Below, in pieces: positions 44,401 through 58,134 of a stretch of DNA of 64,000 nt. How positions within the stretch are numbered: the first letter of the stretch is position 1; the number at the start of each line of letters is the position of its first letter. Below the pieces are notes generated by a model. The model saw only the letters and a list, made by a program, of their open reading frames with translations. It made no database searches and was not told the origin of the DNA. The stretch comes from Ciona intestinalis. Its lineage: Eukaryota; Chordata; Ascidiacea; Phlebobranchia; Cionidae. The stretch is taken from assembly GCF_000224145.3 (NCBI RefSeq), contig NC_020166.2, forward strand, positions 7,346,512-7,410,511, read 5' to 3'. Position numbers and translations under genes: made by a program.

Positions 44401-46573
44401 AAAATTTTCATTAGAAGCATGACATCATGTTTGATACGATTTTTATCTAAATCGTTTTGTTTAAAAATTAAAATCATTTTTAATGATGTAAGAAGTTTAA
44501 ACGTAATTATTGGCACTAGGGCTGTGGAAAAGTTAACGGTTAACCGGTTAACCGAACCTATTCGGTTAACCGCTAACGAAAAGTTCAAGTCGTTAACCGA
44601 ACTATGACGTCATAGGGCATAAACGTATATCAATATCTGTCTTATTTACACGAAAGGCACGTGTTCGTGTTCGTTGATTGTTGTTTTGCAATAAGACAGA
44701 GTGCGCAGGGACGCTGTTGCTTTGATCGTGCCCTACAACGGCGATTACGCCATCAATCTTGATTGTTAATACCGCAGGCTAACTAGTTTTGCAACATTAT
44801 ATTGGTGTAATACAAAACTTAAATGTTTTCCTCAGCCAAGCAGCGTGTTTATTACGAAAAAGCAGGCATTCACACGTGGATTCATTGCATCATAATAGCG
44901 ATTGTTTGACCTGGCAATTGATTACGACATAATAGCAATTCACACGTTAATAACTGCGTCATAATTGCAATTCACACGTTGATTATTTAGACGGCAGGTG
45001 CTTTAAAACAGGTTTGAATATGAATAAGAAAGCATTACTTTAACGTTAAGAACGTTTGCCCGTGTATTGCAAGCATAGTCCATACGTTCGTCGTAAAGTT
45101 GCCTTTAAATTCGCGAAAGAAAAGCGATAAACAAGACGCTTTTATTAGGATCAACACTTGTATCGGTTAACCGGTTAACCGGTTAAAACTGAACGGTTAA
45201 CGGTTAAACAAAAATAGGGAAAATCCACAGCCCTAATTGGCACACATTGATACATGTTATCACACCTTTGGCCTTGGTCTTACCCTGTGTATTAGCAGTT
45301 GCTTGGTTTGTTTCTTTTATATCTTCAGAAACTTTTTTCTCAGAAGTTACCAAATCCTGAATTATAACAAGAAAATGAAAATCATTTCTAAAAAAATTAT
45401 AATATTTAGAAAAAATATCATTTTATCAAAAAGGTTGATATTTTAAAAAAATACTCACATTATTTGTGTCTGTTACGTTACGAAAGCAACGTAATCTAGA
45501 ATGACGTGGTTCGCTAACGGTGGCTGGTGCATCTGTATGAATATAAAATGTAAAGTCAGACAGTATGCTCATTAGTAAGAAATTTCCAGGAAAATAAGGG
45601 TTTTGTTTCAGTTTTAATACAAAATGTCGGTTCACTTGCAGTGTTGAACAAGTTTTTATATTTTAACAATTTCTTTAACCTGCCTATGCCTTTACAACAC
45701 TGTGTATGACTGCTAGGGGAGAATGAAATAAACCTAAAACAGAAATGTTAATTTAAACATGTAACAATAAGTCTTGTAACAATGAACTCTTTCTTATAAA
45801 AAAAAACGAAGAAAAAAACTCATTTTCTCACAAAAAAATAAAACAAAACATATTCCCACAAAAATCTGACCAACCTTCATTACTGAGTGACCTCATCATT
45901 TCTGATGTTCGGTTTTTGTTTTGTGGTTCCGCATGAGCGGCTGGGGTTGGGGGTTTGAATTTAAGGGGTTTTGGCTGCTGAGAATATCTTTTCATTGTTG
46001 TTCCATCTAAAAGGGGAAATAGAGAGAGAACTTTTAGGAGCTGATTGGACTACGGTATTTTTTGTTTATAAAATTTTCAAATCACTATATAGTAGGTTGG
46101 GAGAATGGGACACTTTTTAATATTTTCTTGTCCTATACCGTATCCTTGCAACTCCCATACACCATTTTTAATTGTTTAAAATAGATAAGAATATTTAGAT
46201 ATTATGTGCTAAAGGTGTCCTATCTCCCCCCACCCTACTACATAAATAAAAACAGTGATGAGTTCTGTGAATTTGGGCCTGATCCAGTGCTCAATAAGTT
46301 CTGATAACAAAAAAAAAGTGCTACAATTTTGTATTTAATACGACTTGATCCTTACTGTACCTTCGTTCTCATCAAACTTTAATTTTTGTACTTTGTAGAA
46401 CTGGATCTATATTCTATCTATATTATAAATAAAATAAACGTTTTATTTTTTTGATACTCACCAAGTTTTCTTGGCATTGAAGGTGGTTTTGGTTTCATCA
46501 CTGATGTTACCTGCATTAAATAATTTATTTAGAATCGCAATAAAGTTAAGCCTAATTAAATACATACTTGAAC

Positions 46574-46617
<44 letters not shown>

Positions 46618-49600
46618 TTTTTTTTCACTGTAAAGTGTTTGAGACGTATTTAGTATATATAAAGAAAGAATAAGATAACAAGATGTATTGTTTGTGTTTT
46701 GTATAGCCTACAGCAGTAACTGCAGTTTACTTTTAACATATTTTTCTTTTACCGACACCTAGTACAAAGATGTTTCCTCTAATTTTATTAATCTTTTCTT
46801 AAAACATTCAACATCTGTAAAAATAAAATACTGCATATGCAGGTATGCTATTCATAAAGCTTGTTTATTTATCAGTTTAATAAAATAAACATCCTTTTTG
46901 GTGATAATTATTGATACATTTCAATAAAAATAGGAGAAAATGGCTAAAAGACTCCAAAAAAGGTCATTCCATTTCTCCTTTTACAATAAATCAGCAACCT
47001 AAGTGGTTATAAATCAAACTTGTCACAATATATGGAAACTGTGGCAAATGAATCATACCTGATAACTTATCTGATTATGGGCTTAAATTTGAGAAGGCAG
47101 TGGGCACTTTCGCATTTTAACAATCAAAATATGCTTTAGCCATTTTTTTCTGTAGTTATTGTCAATAAATAACTGGGAGAATTGTAAATGAATATTTAAT
47201 TAATAAAAATAACTTTGTCTAGTCTTATATGATCAACACTATTCAATAGTAATAAGAAAAACGCACCGGAAGTATTTGGGACGAAAATTAAATTTTACAA
47301 GAAAATTTAATTCTCAATACCACATAATTACAGTGGCAGATTAAATTTTGTACATTTCCTAAAAGTAAGACTCTGGTAATGAATATCCTATACCAACATA
47401 CATTTGGAAAGGCAATAGTGATATGTAATTCGTAGAGGAGAAAGGCAAGTTCCTCTACTTCACACAAACCTATTTATACATATATGATAATATCTGTAGC
47501 TTAATATCAATTTTAATGTTAAAGGCTACATCTGGAGTCTGAAATGTGTGGTTGTATGGAAATGATAGGGGTTGTGGCCCAATGTCAGTGTTTTATAAAC
47601 TATACTGACCATTAATGTAATTACAAACTGATAACATAGTGGGGCGGGGGTAAACAGGAGACTTTTAGTACAAAATATCCAATTCCAATCCCATGTTTCA
47701 AACAACTAGTACCGGAGTCGTGAGGATACAGTTTTATAATTCTTTGAATGCTATCTGTTTATTATCAAATGGGACAAGAAAATAGAAGGAAAGGCTGTCC
47801 TATCTTTCCCCACCATACTATACCATTCTATCTTAAACAGACTATGCCATTTAAATTTTTCTCACACTTATGTAATTTTAATTAATTTGTGATAGATGTC
47901 TGACACGTCTCATTTAAACAGACTTTGTTTTTTTCTAACAATTAAATCCAAGTTTGTCCAGGAATTTTACAAAAACTGTGTAATTTAGAAAGAAATTTAT
48001 CTGACAGTGCCACATGCAGAATTATGCTTAAATTACCAAAAATAATGTAATTTTTATAAAAAGTGTTTCAGTGACATGAGGTCCTGGAGCAAACACTTTC
48101 TCTTTTACCTTATTTGGTTGTGGAGCGATCATGAGGTTTTCCATGTTTGTTCGAAGTTGTTTCATCTTGGAAGCGGTGATGTTGTTCTCCACCATCTGCG
48201 CCACACTTAAAGCTGGAGGTTTAGATGAGGGAAGAGCGATCTCCTCTTCTTCCTCTTCATGGAGGTTGCAGGCTGATCCGCTGGAAGAAAGAAAGATGTG
48301 TTAAAGGAAAAGAAAAATGTCATTGATAAGCATCAAACCAGGCAGAGTGGCTAAAATAGATAAAAATGTAATAATAAGTTCTATAGCTAAGAAACATATG
48401 GAGCACTAAAAAACAATGACTATCATTCATAGGCACTAAACCTAGGGTGGCAGGGTAGGCTGTACATGTACTACAAAAAGTAGTAAACATTAGATTCAAT
48501 GAGTTTAAAGATAAGGATCAGCACTGAAAAAGGGTGACTGTCATTCATAGACACTAAATCTAGAGTGGCAGTGTAGACAGTATTACCCTAGAGTTTTATG
48601 TACTGTATTATTCAGAAAACATTAGAACATTCAAGTCAGATTTATTTCACAGGAATGTGTCTAACTACCCCTCCCTGGATATAAAAAAAATAGCGTCTAT
48701 GCTGTTATTTTAAATCAATTCACTTTATGCTGGTATTTTTAAGTAAAACTACAAGACTAGAACAAAACAAGTAATTGTCAAAACAAAACTTGTGGATATT
48801 AATTACAATAACAGGTCACTGATTAAGAACAAGGATAAGTCAATTTATAATGGTTGTTTAATATTTCTAACCATGATCGCCCTGTGAGACAATATTATAA
48901 GAAATTGTTTGAATCCTTTCAATAATAAACTTTAAAATACTTTGAATTTAATATCGTGTTTTATATTCATACCACACAAGAAAAATATGTTTTTTTACCA
49001 ATCAATTTGAACTATAGAACCTGAATAAGCATGATACAGCTAAATTAAGACTGTACAAAGTGCAGGACACATTGACACATCTGTGCTATAAAGAGCTCTC
49101 CATAAATTTAGCAGCTCATATAAATAGCTTAACAAGCTGTGGTCCAAGCTTGAGCCAATGTGAAAACGCTACGTCATGATCATTATGGTGATTATGCAGA
49201 GTTTTTCTGATGTTTAATTTTCTGACAAGCCATACACAGTAGTACCAAAATTTAAATGTATATAAATAAGAAAATATTTAAAAAAATAAAAATTTTTAAA
49301 TGGAACTTCTAAAAAATACACAAATGGAAAAAATTGCTAAAAATATATAAGAAACTTGATAAAACTGCTAAAAAATAAAATAAATAAATGAAAAAAACTG
49401 CTAAAGTGACAAAATTGAGGCAAACCACAAGTTGCTGATCACACATTAGTGCCACCCACAATGACAACACAATATGGGCAAGTATGGACACGCCTTGTCA
49501 GATATTAGATCAACCAAAAGTTGAATCAAAACAAACTCAGCTCAGAAGACGCTTGCTCAGCAAAATGAATTCTGCCAAAGATTTCTCTTTATTTAAGCTT

Positions 49601-52600
49601 TCATTGTGGAAAACATGCAAGGCATAGAACAAATAAAAAAATGTTAAACAGTATTTTTTAAAGTATTGTTGAAAATTGAAACCAAATCCCACGCTAGTGC
49701 TAACCACAATGTAAAATAATATTTTCACAAAGCCTGAACAATTTCAATGCTGCATGCATGAACAAAGTGAAGATTAATAATACATGTTGAAACATCACAT
49801 CTATTTTAACTCCCAATTGTACAGCTTCCAGGTTACAAATTTAGCTTGTTTTGACAATTGTTTCTATTTAAAGACATGATTTATGTTCATAGAGCATTGG
49901 CGCATTTTCCTATATGGTGAATGCAGAGTGTTTTACAAATTAAACTTTTTTTTAAAAGGCAACAAAACATAATCTGCACACCTGCTTTGTTCTGGGGGAA
50001 TATTAAACCCGTTTTCCACAATATAAAATACTTTATGGAAAGTTGCTTTACAGTTAAATCAAATATAAATCATTAAAAGACTCACCATAAAATAAAGAAC
50101 CCACAAAAATACTCTTTTGTTACCAAAATATCAGAACCTACAAAATACTTACATATATGTAACAAAATATCTAAACTCACAAAAAAACTTCTTTGTTACC
50201 AAAACAAAAACCAACAAAACAGGTCACTAAATTGTTTTCTCAACTTTGTTGCCTCCAAACATTCATTTTTTTTAAATTTTATAGGTCACTTCATAGGTGC
50301 CTGGGTAGGCATTACAAGGTGTGCATATATTACCCCAAAAATAAATCAGGGTACCTAGTATAAATGCATAAATATTTTGATATCCTATCTTACAAACATG
50401 TCTTAAAATCAACATATAGACAGTGAACAACAAATAAATATGTATAGACAGTGGTGATAGTGCAATGATTGGTCTATTTCTCAAATAAAAGCTAATAATG
50501 TGACAAGAAAAACAATATCATGCTTTCGTCAGCATAAACTTTTTTCTTTTAAAAACTTATAGGTACCATGACTTTTCAAAATTAGCGCCTATACCCCACT
50601 ATGCCACCCCACTCATTATTTCCTACCTTAGAGATTCAGAGAATGGAGTTAAAGTCCCATCACCACGATCCACCACGCGGAAGAAATTCAGCTGATCACC
50701 ATCTCGGTAGACAAGAAGTGTCACCTGTGATGTCATAAACATGTTTGTGATGTAAAGGTATCAGCATAGGGGTAATGTTAGGGGGTTCATGGGTGACAAA
50801 TCAGGAGTTTTTTTAAACATGGGTGACAGTACAGGTTTTGCACCAAGGTTTAGGCATAAAATCGATTAAACTACAGGCAGGTTAAAAACAACTTTATTTT
50901 GTTATTATTTATCAAGCTGTGAGCGATTGACAGAAACCTAAGTAACCACTTGTATTTACACAATTACAATGGTAATCTAAACCAGCGTCTATTTTAACGT
51001 TTCACAGAAAATCCCAACATTTGTTGGAGTTTAAGACAAATTCTCACATTGATTATTTGTGCCATAAAAGGTAATTAATCAAAATGTGAATTGTTTACAA
51101 AATCATATGAAAATATGATGCAACACGCTCACTTATTNNNNNNNNNNNNNNNNNNNNNNNNNNNNNNNNNNNNNNNNNNNNNNNNNNNNNNNNNNNNNNN
51201 NNNNNNNNNNNNNNNNNNNNNNNNNNNNNNNNNNNNNNNNNNNNNNNNNNNNNNNNNNNNNNTACAAAATTTAAATGTATATAAATAAGAAAATATTTAA
51301 AAAAATAAAAATTTTTAAATGGAACTTCTAAAAAATACACAAATGGAAAAAATTGCTAAAAATATATAAGAAACTTGATAAAACTGCTAAAAAATAAAAT
51401 AAATAAATGAAAAAAACTGCTAAAGTGACAAAATTGAGGCAAACCACAAGTTGCTGATCACACATTAGTGCCACCCACAATGACAACACAATATGGGCAA
51501 GTATGGACACGCCTTGTCAGATATTAGATCAACCAAAAGTTGAATCAAAACAAACTCAGCTCAGAAGACGCTTGCTCAGCAAAATGAATTCTGCCAAAGA
51601 TTTCTCTTTATTTAAGCTTTCATTGTGAAAAACATGCAAGGCATAGAACAAATAAAAAAATGTTAAACAGTATTTTTTAAAGTATTGTTGAAAATTGAAA
51701 CCAAATCCCACGCTAGTGCTAACCACAATGTAAAATAATATTTTCACAAAGCCTGAACAATTTCAATGCTGCAAGATTAATAATACATGTTGAAACATCA
51801 CATCTATTTTAACTCCCAATTGTACAGCTTCCAGGTTACAAATTTAGCTTGTTTTGACAATTGTTTCTATTTAAAGACATGATTTATGTTCATAGAGCAT
51901 TGGCGCATTTTCCTATATGGTGAATGCATAGTGTTTTACAAATTAAACTTTTTTTAAAAGGCAACAAAACATAATCTGCACACCTGCTTTGTTCTGGGGG
52001 AATATTAAACCGGTTTTCCACAACATAAAATACTTAATGGAAAGTTGCTTTACAGTTAAATCAAATATAAATCATTAAAAGACTCACCATAAAATAAAGA
52101 ACCCACAAAAATACTCTTTTGTTACCAAAATATCAGAACCTACAAAATACTTACATATATGTAACAAAATATCTAAACTCACAAAAAAACTTCTTTGTTA
52201 CCAAAACAAAAACCAACAAAACAGGTCACTAAATTGTTTTCTCAACTTTGTTGCCTCCAAACATTCATTTTTTTTTAAATTTTATAGGTCACTTCATAGG
52301 TGCCTGGGTAGGCATTACAAGGTGTGCATATATTACCCCAAAAATAAATCAGAGTACCCATGGCCATGAGTACCCAGTATAAATGCATAAATATTTTGAT
52401 AGCCTATCCTACAAACATGTCTTAAAATCAACATATAGACAGTGAACAACATATATATGTATGTATAGACAGTGGTGATAGTGCAATGATTGGTCTATTT
52501 CTCAAATAAAATCTAATAATGTGACAAGAAAAACAATATCATATTTCGTCAGCATAAACTTTTATCTTATAGGTAGAATGACTTTTCAAAATTAGCGCCT

Positions 52601-55361
52601 ATACCCCACTATGCCACCCCACTCATTATTTCCTACCTTAGAGATTCAGAGAATGGAGTTAAAGTCCCATCACCACGATCCACCACGCGGAAGAAATTCA
52701 GCTGATCACCATCTCGGTAGACAAGAAGTGTCACCTGTGATGTCATAAACATGTTTGTGATGTAAAGGTATCAGCATAGGGGTAATGTTAGGGGGTTCAT
52801 GGGTGACAAATCAGGAGTTTTTTTAAACATAGGTGACAGTACAGGTTTTGCACCAAGGTTTAGGCATAAAATCGATTTAAACTGCAGGCAGGTTAAAAAC
52901 AACTTTATTTTGTTATTATTTATTAAGCTGTGAGCGATTATTGACAGAAACCTAAGTAACCACTTGTATTTACACAATTACAATGGTAATCTAAACCAGC
53001 GTCTATTTTATCGTTTCACAGAAAATCCCAACATTTGTTAGGAGTTTAAGACAAATTCTCACATTGATTATTTGTGCCATAAAATGTAATTAATCAAAAT
53101 GTGAATTGTTTACAAAATCATATGAAAATATGATGCAACACTTCAGTTATTCACATCACAATAGCAACTTCCGTACTTAATTTGTAACGCAAAAGTTTTG
53201 TAACTTTTTTAATGTTGGCAGTTTTGTGTTTATGGTCGCAAATGATTAGTTTAAAATTTACAATTTTGTGCCACAATTTAGACAGGAATTACAGAAACGC
53301 AAAAACAATACAACAAAGAATTACAAGTTGCAAATTTCGACCTACTAATTGAAAGCTTGTATATAAATAAAATTTAAAAGAATTAACAAAGATGCAAAAA
53401 CCCAGACTAGCTCGATAAGATGAATCACCTGTTTTGTGCCATTTCCACCACTATGTGGTGTCGTTGGTTTATCGAATAAATCCTCGGGGTTATCCAGAGG
53501 GTCGGGAAGGTCACGTGACTCTTCCATTGAGATGACTGTATTGTGAAAGTGAATGTCATATTGACTTGTTTGGAATACGAGTATGGAACTTTGTAAATGT
53601 AAAATATAAAAAGCCAACTCTATGTCCCTATGTATTATTCTTCGTATTTTTGGTCTTAAAATCACAAGAAAAAAGTCTTAAATTATTCCATTAAATAAAT
53701 ATATTGCAAAATAATCAAGATAAAGAAATTAAATTTGAAATGCCAAAATATGAACAAACTACAAAACCAAAAATGGGCCTCAACTGATGCATTTATTTTA
53801 GTTATTGTAAATCTTTTGGATCATGTATAGAAAACAAAATTGATGTAAAAGAAGATTGTTCAGTGAAGAAAATAAAACATGAGTTCCTTACCTCTCCGTG
53901 TGTTAATTGGACCGCCTCTCATCGCAAGAACCAACTTTAAAGTGCAACCATCAGTAATGCTAAATGAAAAGTAATTGCATATGAAACACATGAATTGCAG
54001 AATACACAACATAAAAAACTGATATTCTGTGAAATCGTAAAGATAGGCAGTAGGTAGTAAACTAGTGTATGAGATCAAATTTTAAACTTCAAACATAGAA
54101 CAGGTTGAAGGTAACCGAGTCTGTTTGGAGAAGGAAACCTCAAGGTAAACGAGGTTTATTGAAATGGCTTTTATCTAGAATTTACATTTTACAGCGTTGA
54201 CTTACTATGCTGTGTCTCTGTGTTCTATTTCTGTGCATTTTACGAGAGCAGTAAACTTTCTTTGCTAACCAGTAACCATGAAAGTTAAAATTGGAAACCA
54301 TAAAGAAAAAGTAAGTATCAGTACGCCAATGAAACAAAACTGCTAATTTATAAAAAACCATATAGGCAAATATATGTATCAAAAATGACATAAAAATATA
54401 TAAGTATCTAAAACAACAAAAAACATGTATAATATACTTGTAATCTCTTAAGCAACATTCATCTTCTAATTCTACGTTTTTCCAAATGAGAAACTGTTGG
54501 GAGACAGGAATTCCTAAAAATAAAACAAAGATTACAATTTTTTACAAATAATATGATGTGACCACAACCAAGATAGGATATGTTCAGGAGTCAAGACTTA
54601 TTATTGGATGGATAATATGACCATGATAGTCACTAAATGTGGTGTATCAGTATAAAATAAAAACTTTGTACCAAAAAAAGTTTTATTTTTAGCCAATGAA
54701 TATAATATAGGTATATTATTTACTCAGATTTTAGAACCTAAAAAGTTTATTGCAAAGAGAACTATCAACGGTGTGTACACAGTTTTTATTTTTAATTCCC
54801 ACAATTGCCCAAACTTTGGGGACAACTCAAATTTATCCAAAAAATTATCCAGTTTAACACCCCTACATCTTACCTTCCAGGCGTTGAATTTTAGCTTTTA
54901 CAGCGATGACTGTTTCGTATGGTGAGACTCGCAATTCGAAGCAAGTCCCCGTCAATGTTTCAATGAATAATTCCATCACATTGTACGAAAGTCTGAGAAA
55001 CAACAATGTATTAGTGGAATTACTATGACTGATTGGTATTCAGCCTTGTCTGGTAATAGCTGAAATTGTATCATTGTGTGAAATAAAACCTCGGATGGGA
55101 AATTTATATATAGTAGGGTGGGGGAAGATGGGACACCTTTTAATTCTAATTACTCGTTCCATTTCAGAGTAAACAAAAACATTCAAAGAATTATAGAACC
55201 GTATTGACTCTTATTTGTTTAAACACAATCAAAGGTATTTTTCATTTTTTTCCCGTAAGAAATGCACTAAAAATGAAAAAATGTTGGTTTTGTTTTACTT
55301 TAACATACCTGTAACTACTGTGAATATTTCCCCCTTCGTCGAAAAATTCTTTATCATTCAT
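41481..55361 (-). CDS. ZFAND4: AN1-type zinc finger and ubiquitin-like domain protein ZFAND4
   Basis: Eighteen exons join to 741 residues (human about 727): 55361-55309, 54992-54874, 54513-54438, 53959-53892, 53535-53429, 50724-50627 (or its duplicate 52734-52637), 48280-48109, 46510-46462, 46006-45875, 45532-45459, 45356-45284, 44091-43992, 43600-43478, 43326-42846, 42590-42461, 42142-42069, 42002-41842 and 41616-41481. Exons 2-4 encode a ubiquitin-like domain nearly identical to the vertebrate one (MELFIETLTGTCFELRVSP, QQFLIWKNVELEDE, CTLKLVLAMRGGPINTRR). Exon 6 gives LLVYRDGDQLNFF. Exon 7 has an acidic run, then NNITASKMKQLRTNMENL. The middle is Pro/Ser-rich and poorly conserved. The last two exons form the AN1 zinc finger (CFLCGKRTGLATSYTC, CGNNFCASHRYAEAHDC) and end in the family tail ANPLVSAPKLPKI. 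AN1 proteins are linked to ubiquitin handling; the specific role is not established. Only one copy of the duplicated exon can be used without breaking the frame. Confidence 0.93.
44517..45235. mobile_element. hAT-type element (TAGGGCTGTGGA ends), 719 bp
   Basis: The inverted ends TAGGGCTGTGGA are followed on both sides by runs of GGTTAACCGGTTAACC. The flanks are an exact 8-bp duplication, ATTGGCAC (44509-44516 and 45236-45243). No transposase is present. It lies in the ZFAND4 intron between exons 45356-45284 and 44091-43992. The short open frames at 44301-44607 are not genes. Confidence 0.92.
46088..46243 (-). mobile_element. MITE copy, shortened
   Basis: It begins TATATAGTAGGTTGGGAGAA and ends CTCCCCCCACCCTACTAC. 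About 40 bp of the left core are missing. It is in a ZFAND4 intron. Confidence 0.8.
46576..46614. repeat. (TA)n microsatellite
   Basis: A run of about nineteen TA dinucleotides in a ZFAND4 intron. Confidence 0.92.
47638..47822 (+). mobile_element. MITE copy, same family
   Basis: It begins AGTGGGGCGGGGGTAAACAG and ends ATCTTTCCCCACCATACTAT. It is in the ZFAND4 intron upstream of exon 46510-46462. Confidence 0.8.
48420..48590 (+). repeat. Two tandem copies of a ~113-bp segment
   Basis: GACTATCATTCATAGGCACT at 48419 is repeated as GACTGTCATTCATAGACACT at 48535. Each is followed by CTAGRGTGGCAG-type sequence. The copies are diverged, so the duplication is old. Intronic. Confidence 0.65.
49246..51137. 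repeat. Left copy of a ~2 kb duplicated block
   Basis: It matches 51263-53150 almost base for base. Small differences include missing or extra short words near 49750, 50350 and 50540. It includes the ZFAND4 exon 50724-50627 and ends at the assembly gap. Confidence 0.93.
51138..51262. other. Assembly gap (125 N) between the two duplicated blocks
   Basis: The right end of the first copy and the left start of the second copy both meet this gap. That is the usual appearance of two overlapping allelic contigs placed in a row. Confidence 0.92.
51263..53150. repeat. Right copy of the ~2 kb duplicated block
   Basis: It carries the same ZFAND4 exon (52734-52637) with identical splice sites, 2,010 bp from the first. 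It continues into unique sequence on the right, while the first copy continues into unique sequence on the left. Confidence 0.93.
55106..55245 (-). mobile_element. Truncated MITE copy
   Basis: The left end is very well kept (TATATAGTAGGGTGGGGGAA, then GATGGGACACC). The right half is lost. It lies in the first intron of ZFAND4. Confidence 0.78.
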
Positions 55362-58134
55362 CCTGCTATTTTGGAACACCAGCAAGGAACATGATGATTA
55401 TTTCTCAGCATGCGAACATAGCTGGACTTGGCAATAGAAGGGGAAAGCCAAGCCTAAGTGGACTTACGTTGGTTGATATCAATTTCTTCCCTACACGCTA
55501 CACTTTATCTAGAAATCGGTGTAAAAATTTTCATACTTCAACGCATAATTTTTTAAGAACTAATTCACTAATATGAGCATATTCCAGTCTAAAGAGTATG
55601 GCAGTTTGTTTCTCAAGAGACATCGCTCGTGCAAGACGTTTTTTTTTTGGGCGAGCGCGTGCTATCATCTAAAATCAGTGTGCAAATCATGTACATTTCC
55701 AAGCAACATTAGGAAATCTTACTTAATTTAATACATATTTTTATTGTTTAATTAATTGGCATGAACGAGACAAAGTATGGGGTGCATAACCAAAAATTTG
55801 TAAAAACAATCGCTTGTGAACCTGCCATGTATATGAATATTCCAATATATACAGTTAATTGTGTTAATATTAATAAAAAATCGCTTTAAACTCAGTAAAA
55901 TCCTCATTCTAAGTTCATTAAAATATTTTACAGTTATCAATGTCATTGCATGATACGATTATAGAATTCTATAATTTTTAGTTATAAGTTAGTAAAGTTA
56001 CTAACGGCGTCTGAAACCGCGTATTATAGGCAGTAAATTTAACATTCTGTCATTGTATATTTAGCATAACCTGTGACTTATCTTTCTATTTGGCACACAC
56101 AGTGACTAGCCTGGTTTTAAGGTACGCGTTAACATTCCAAAACACACTTAAGCTATTTATACGAGTAAGTAAACATTAATTATTTATACGCTATTTAGTC
56201 AACAACTTGTGAAACGTTAAGTTTATTCAGTAGGCGGAACTGGTCGAAAACGAACACCTCACCAATACAGATAAAACAGTCAACACTGATCGGGAATCTA
56301 ATTCTTCTTCTCCAAACAAACAAAACAAATCGAGATATTGGAATTAGCGAAAGTGGAATTTGCTTCCCCGGATGCTCATATCGCCATAACACCAAGATCA
56401 CGTGTTTATATATTATCGAAATGCTATTTCTATGTCGTTTATTTAAAGCAAGTTAAAGTGAAATTCCAAGTCTTTCGTGATATAAAGTTCATCACGTCTT
56501 AGTTTTACCAATGTATATAGTAGTTATATACATTGGTTTTACAAAGATTTTAAAATAACAAAATATAAAAAATCTAGTTTATGTTTTAAAAATCAATTTG
56601 GAGTATAGACGCTTGTACAACAGAATACCGATTTATATGTTTAAAAAGGAGACAGTTAAATGCTCGTGTTTATTGAGCACGTAACCGATCATATAGATCC
56701 ACTTTCGTCGAACAGTTATTCTTGTTGCTGTTATTTTTGGGCGACGTAATATCAAACTAGGCGAAAATTGGCATATCATTTAATTTTAAAGGATAGCCGT
56801 CTTATCAGAAAATTGAACAACTTTAGTATGTGTTATACTGTTTCATATTAAGCTTTCTGGGTCGTATATAATTCACATGTTTATTTTTCTTCGAAGATAT
56901 ATATATCTATGCCTTTCAGTACCACACGTCATTTGACTTTTACATCATACTATAATTTGTTTGTAGTATATGACATCATAAAAGTCATTCAAAAATGTTT
57001 TTCAAAATTTTGGTAAATGATAACTTTATTCAATTTAGCTTAGCGTCAAAAAGTGATAGCCCAGTTGTTTACCAGGTAAAATAAAAGCCACACAAGTGTT
57101 GTTTTAGCAACAGGTACTATAGATACAGTCAGAGAGTCACAGTCTAAAGCTGATGATGTTACACAGAAAGATATCAAATGACACTTGGGTTACTGATGTA
57201 CCGATTAGACGTAACATGAGAAAATTGTATCGCATAGAAAAGTTTTGTAACCACTCGAACACACGACTGTTTCTCTTACAGTGCTGATAAATAAGTCTAA
57301 CCATTATAGGTATATATTGAAGTCATTTAGAATCTATAGAACAAATTGTATATAAAATATTAACTTTGAGGGATTCGTTTAGCTCTAACAGTTTAAATTA
57401 TTTTCTAACATTGCCGCTGCCGGCGAACCAAGGAAAAAAACGAGTAAGTGCTAACTAAGAATCTTGATTAATAATTTGTGTGTTTTTGGCTTTTATTGTA
57501 CTATTGAAGTCTATTTAGAATTTAAAAAGACGTTCTTTAATTATCGAATTTGGTAGAACAATTGTAATTTATATTTTTAATCAAATCCGTAAACTTTTAA
57601 ACAAAACGTATACCAGTAAGTAAACCCGATCTATATACTAACTTTGAGTAAACCTACGTTTTGTGTGAACATTTACCTCAAACTAACGACCGAAACTATT
57701 ATCGAGGTTCACGCGAAAATGTGTAAATATTTTTTGTTTAGGGAAAAAAGAGAGAAGCTGACCCGGTAAGTGGAATATTTAACTCCTTTAGACCAGTAAA
57801 AACAATAGAATTTGGCAAGCATCATGTGCAATATTTTATTTTAATTAATATAAGGTATACACATATGTTGTTTTTATAAAAACAAGAACGCTTGTCTCAG
57901 AAATGTGGACCCCCGCTATAACAAAATATTTAATTATTTCAAACGGTAGCAATCAAGCGGAAAACTCGTCCAAGCATAACGATTGCCATAACAACGCAGA
58001 ACCCACGCTGTTTATTGTTTTTACTCCCCACTTTACAAGAGAAATTCTGAAGTGATTTGTTTTGTGTCAATAAAGGGCAATGTAGAACAAGTTTTTAAAG
58101 TGTTAGACGTTGTCATTTAATTGATAAAGTTACG
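55362..58134. other. Intergenic region between divergent ZFAND4 and CFAP119-like genes
   Basis: No gene recognised in about 2.8 kb of AT-rich sequence. It contains a short perfect hairpin at 56507-56537 (ACCAATGTATATA and its reverse complement around a 5-base loop). The outer ends are the likely promoters of the two genes. Confidence 0.45.

Noticed and set aside
44301-44607. Pair of overlapping open frames on both strands
   Set aside because: They run across the end of the hAT element at 44517 and read GGTTAACC repeats. They are not genes.
46471-46653. Open frame with a run of YIYIYIYI
   Set aside because: It is the translation of a TA microsatellite.
49309-51747. Two identical pairs of minus-strand open frames (60 and 63 residues)
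   Set aside because: They appear twice only because the block is duplicated. They are intronic, AT-rich and without coding character.
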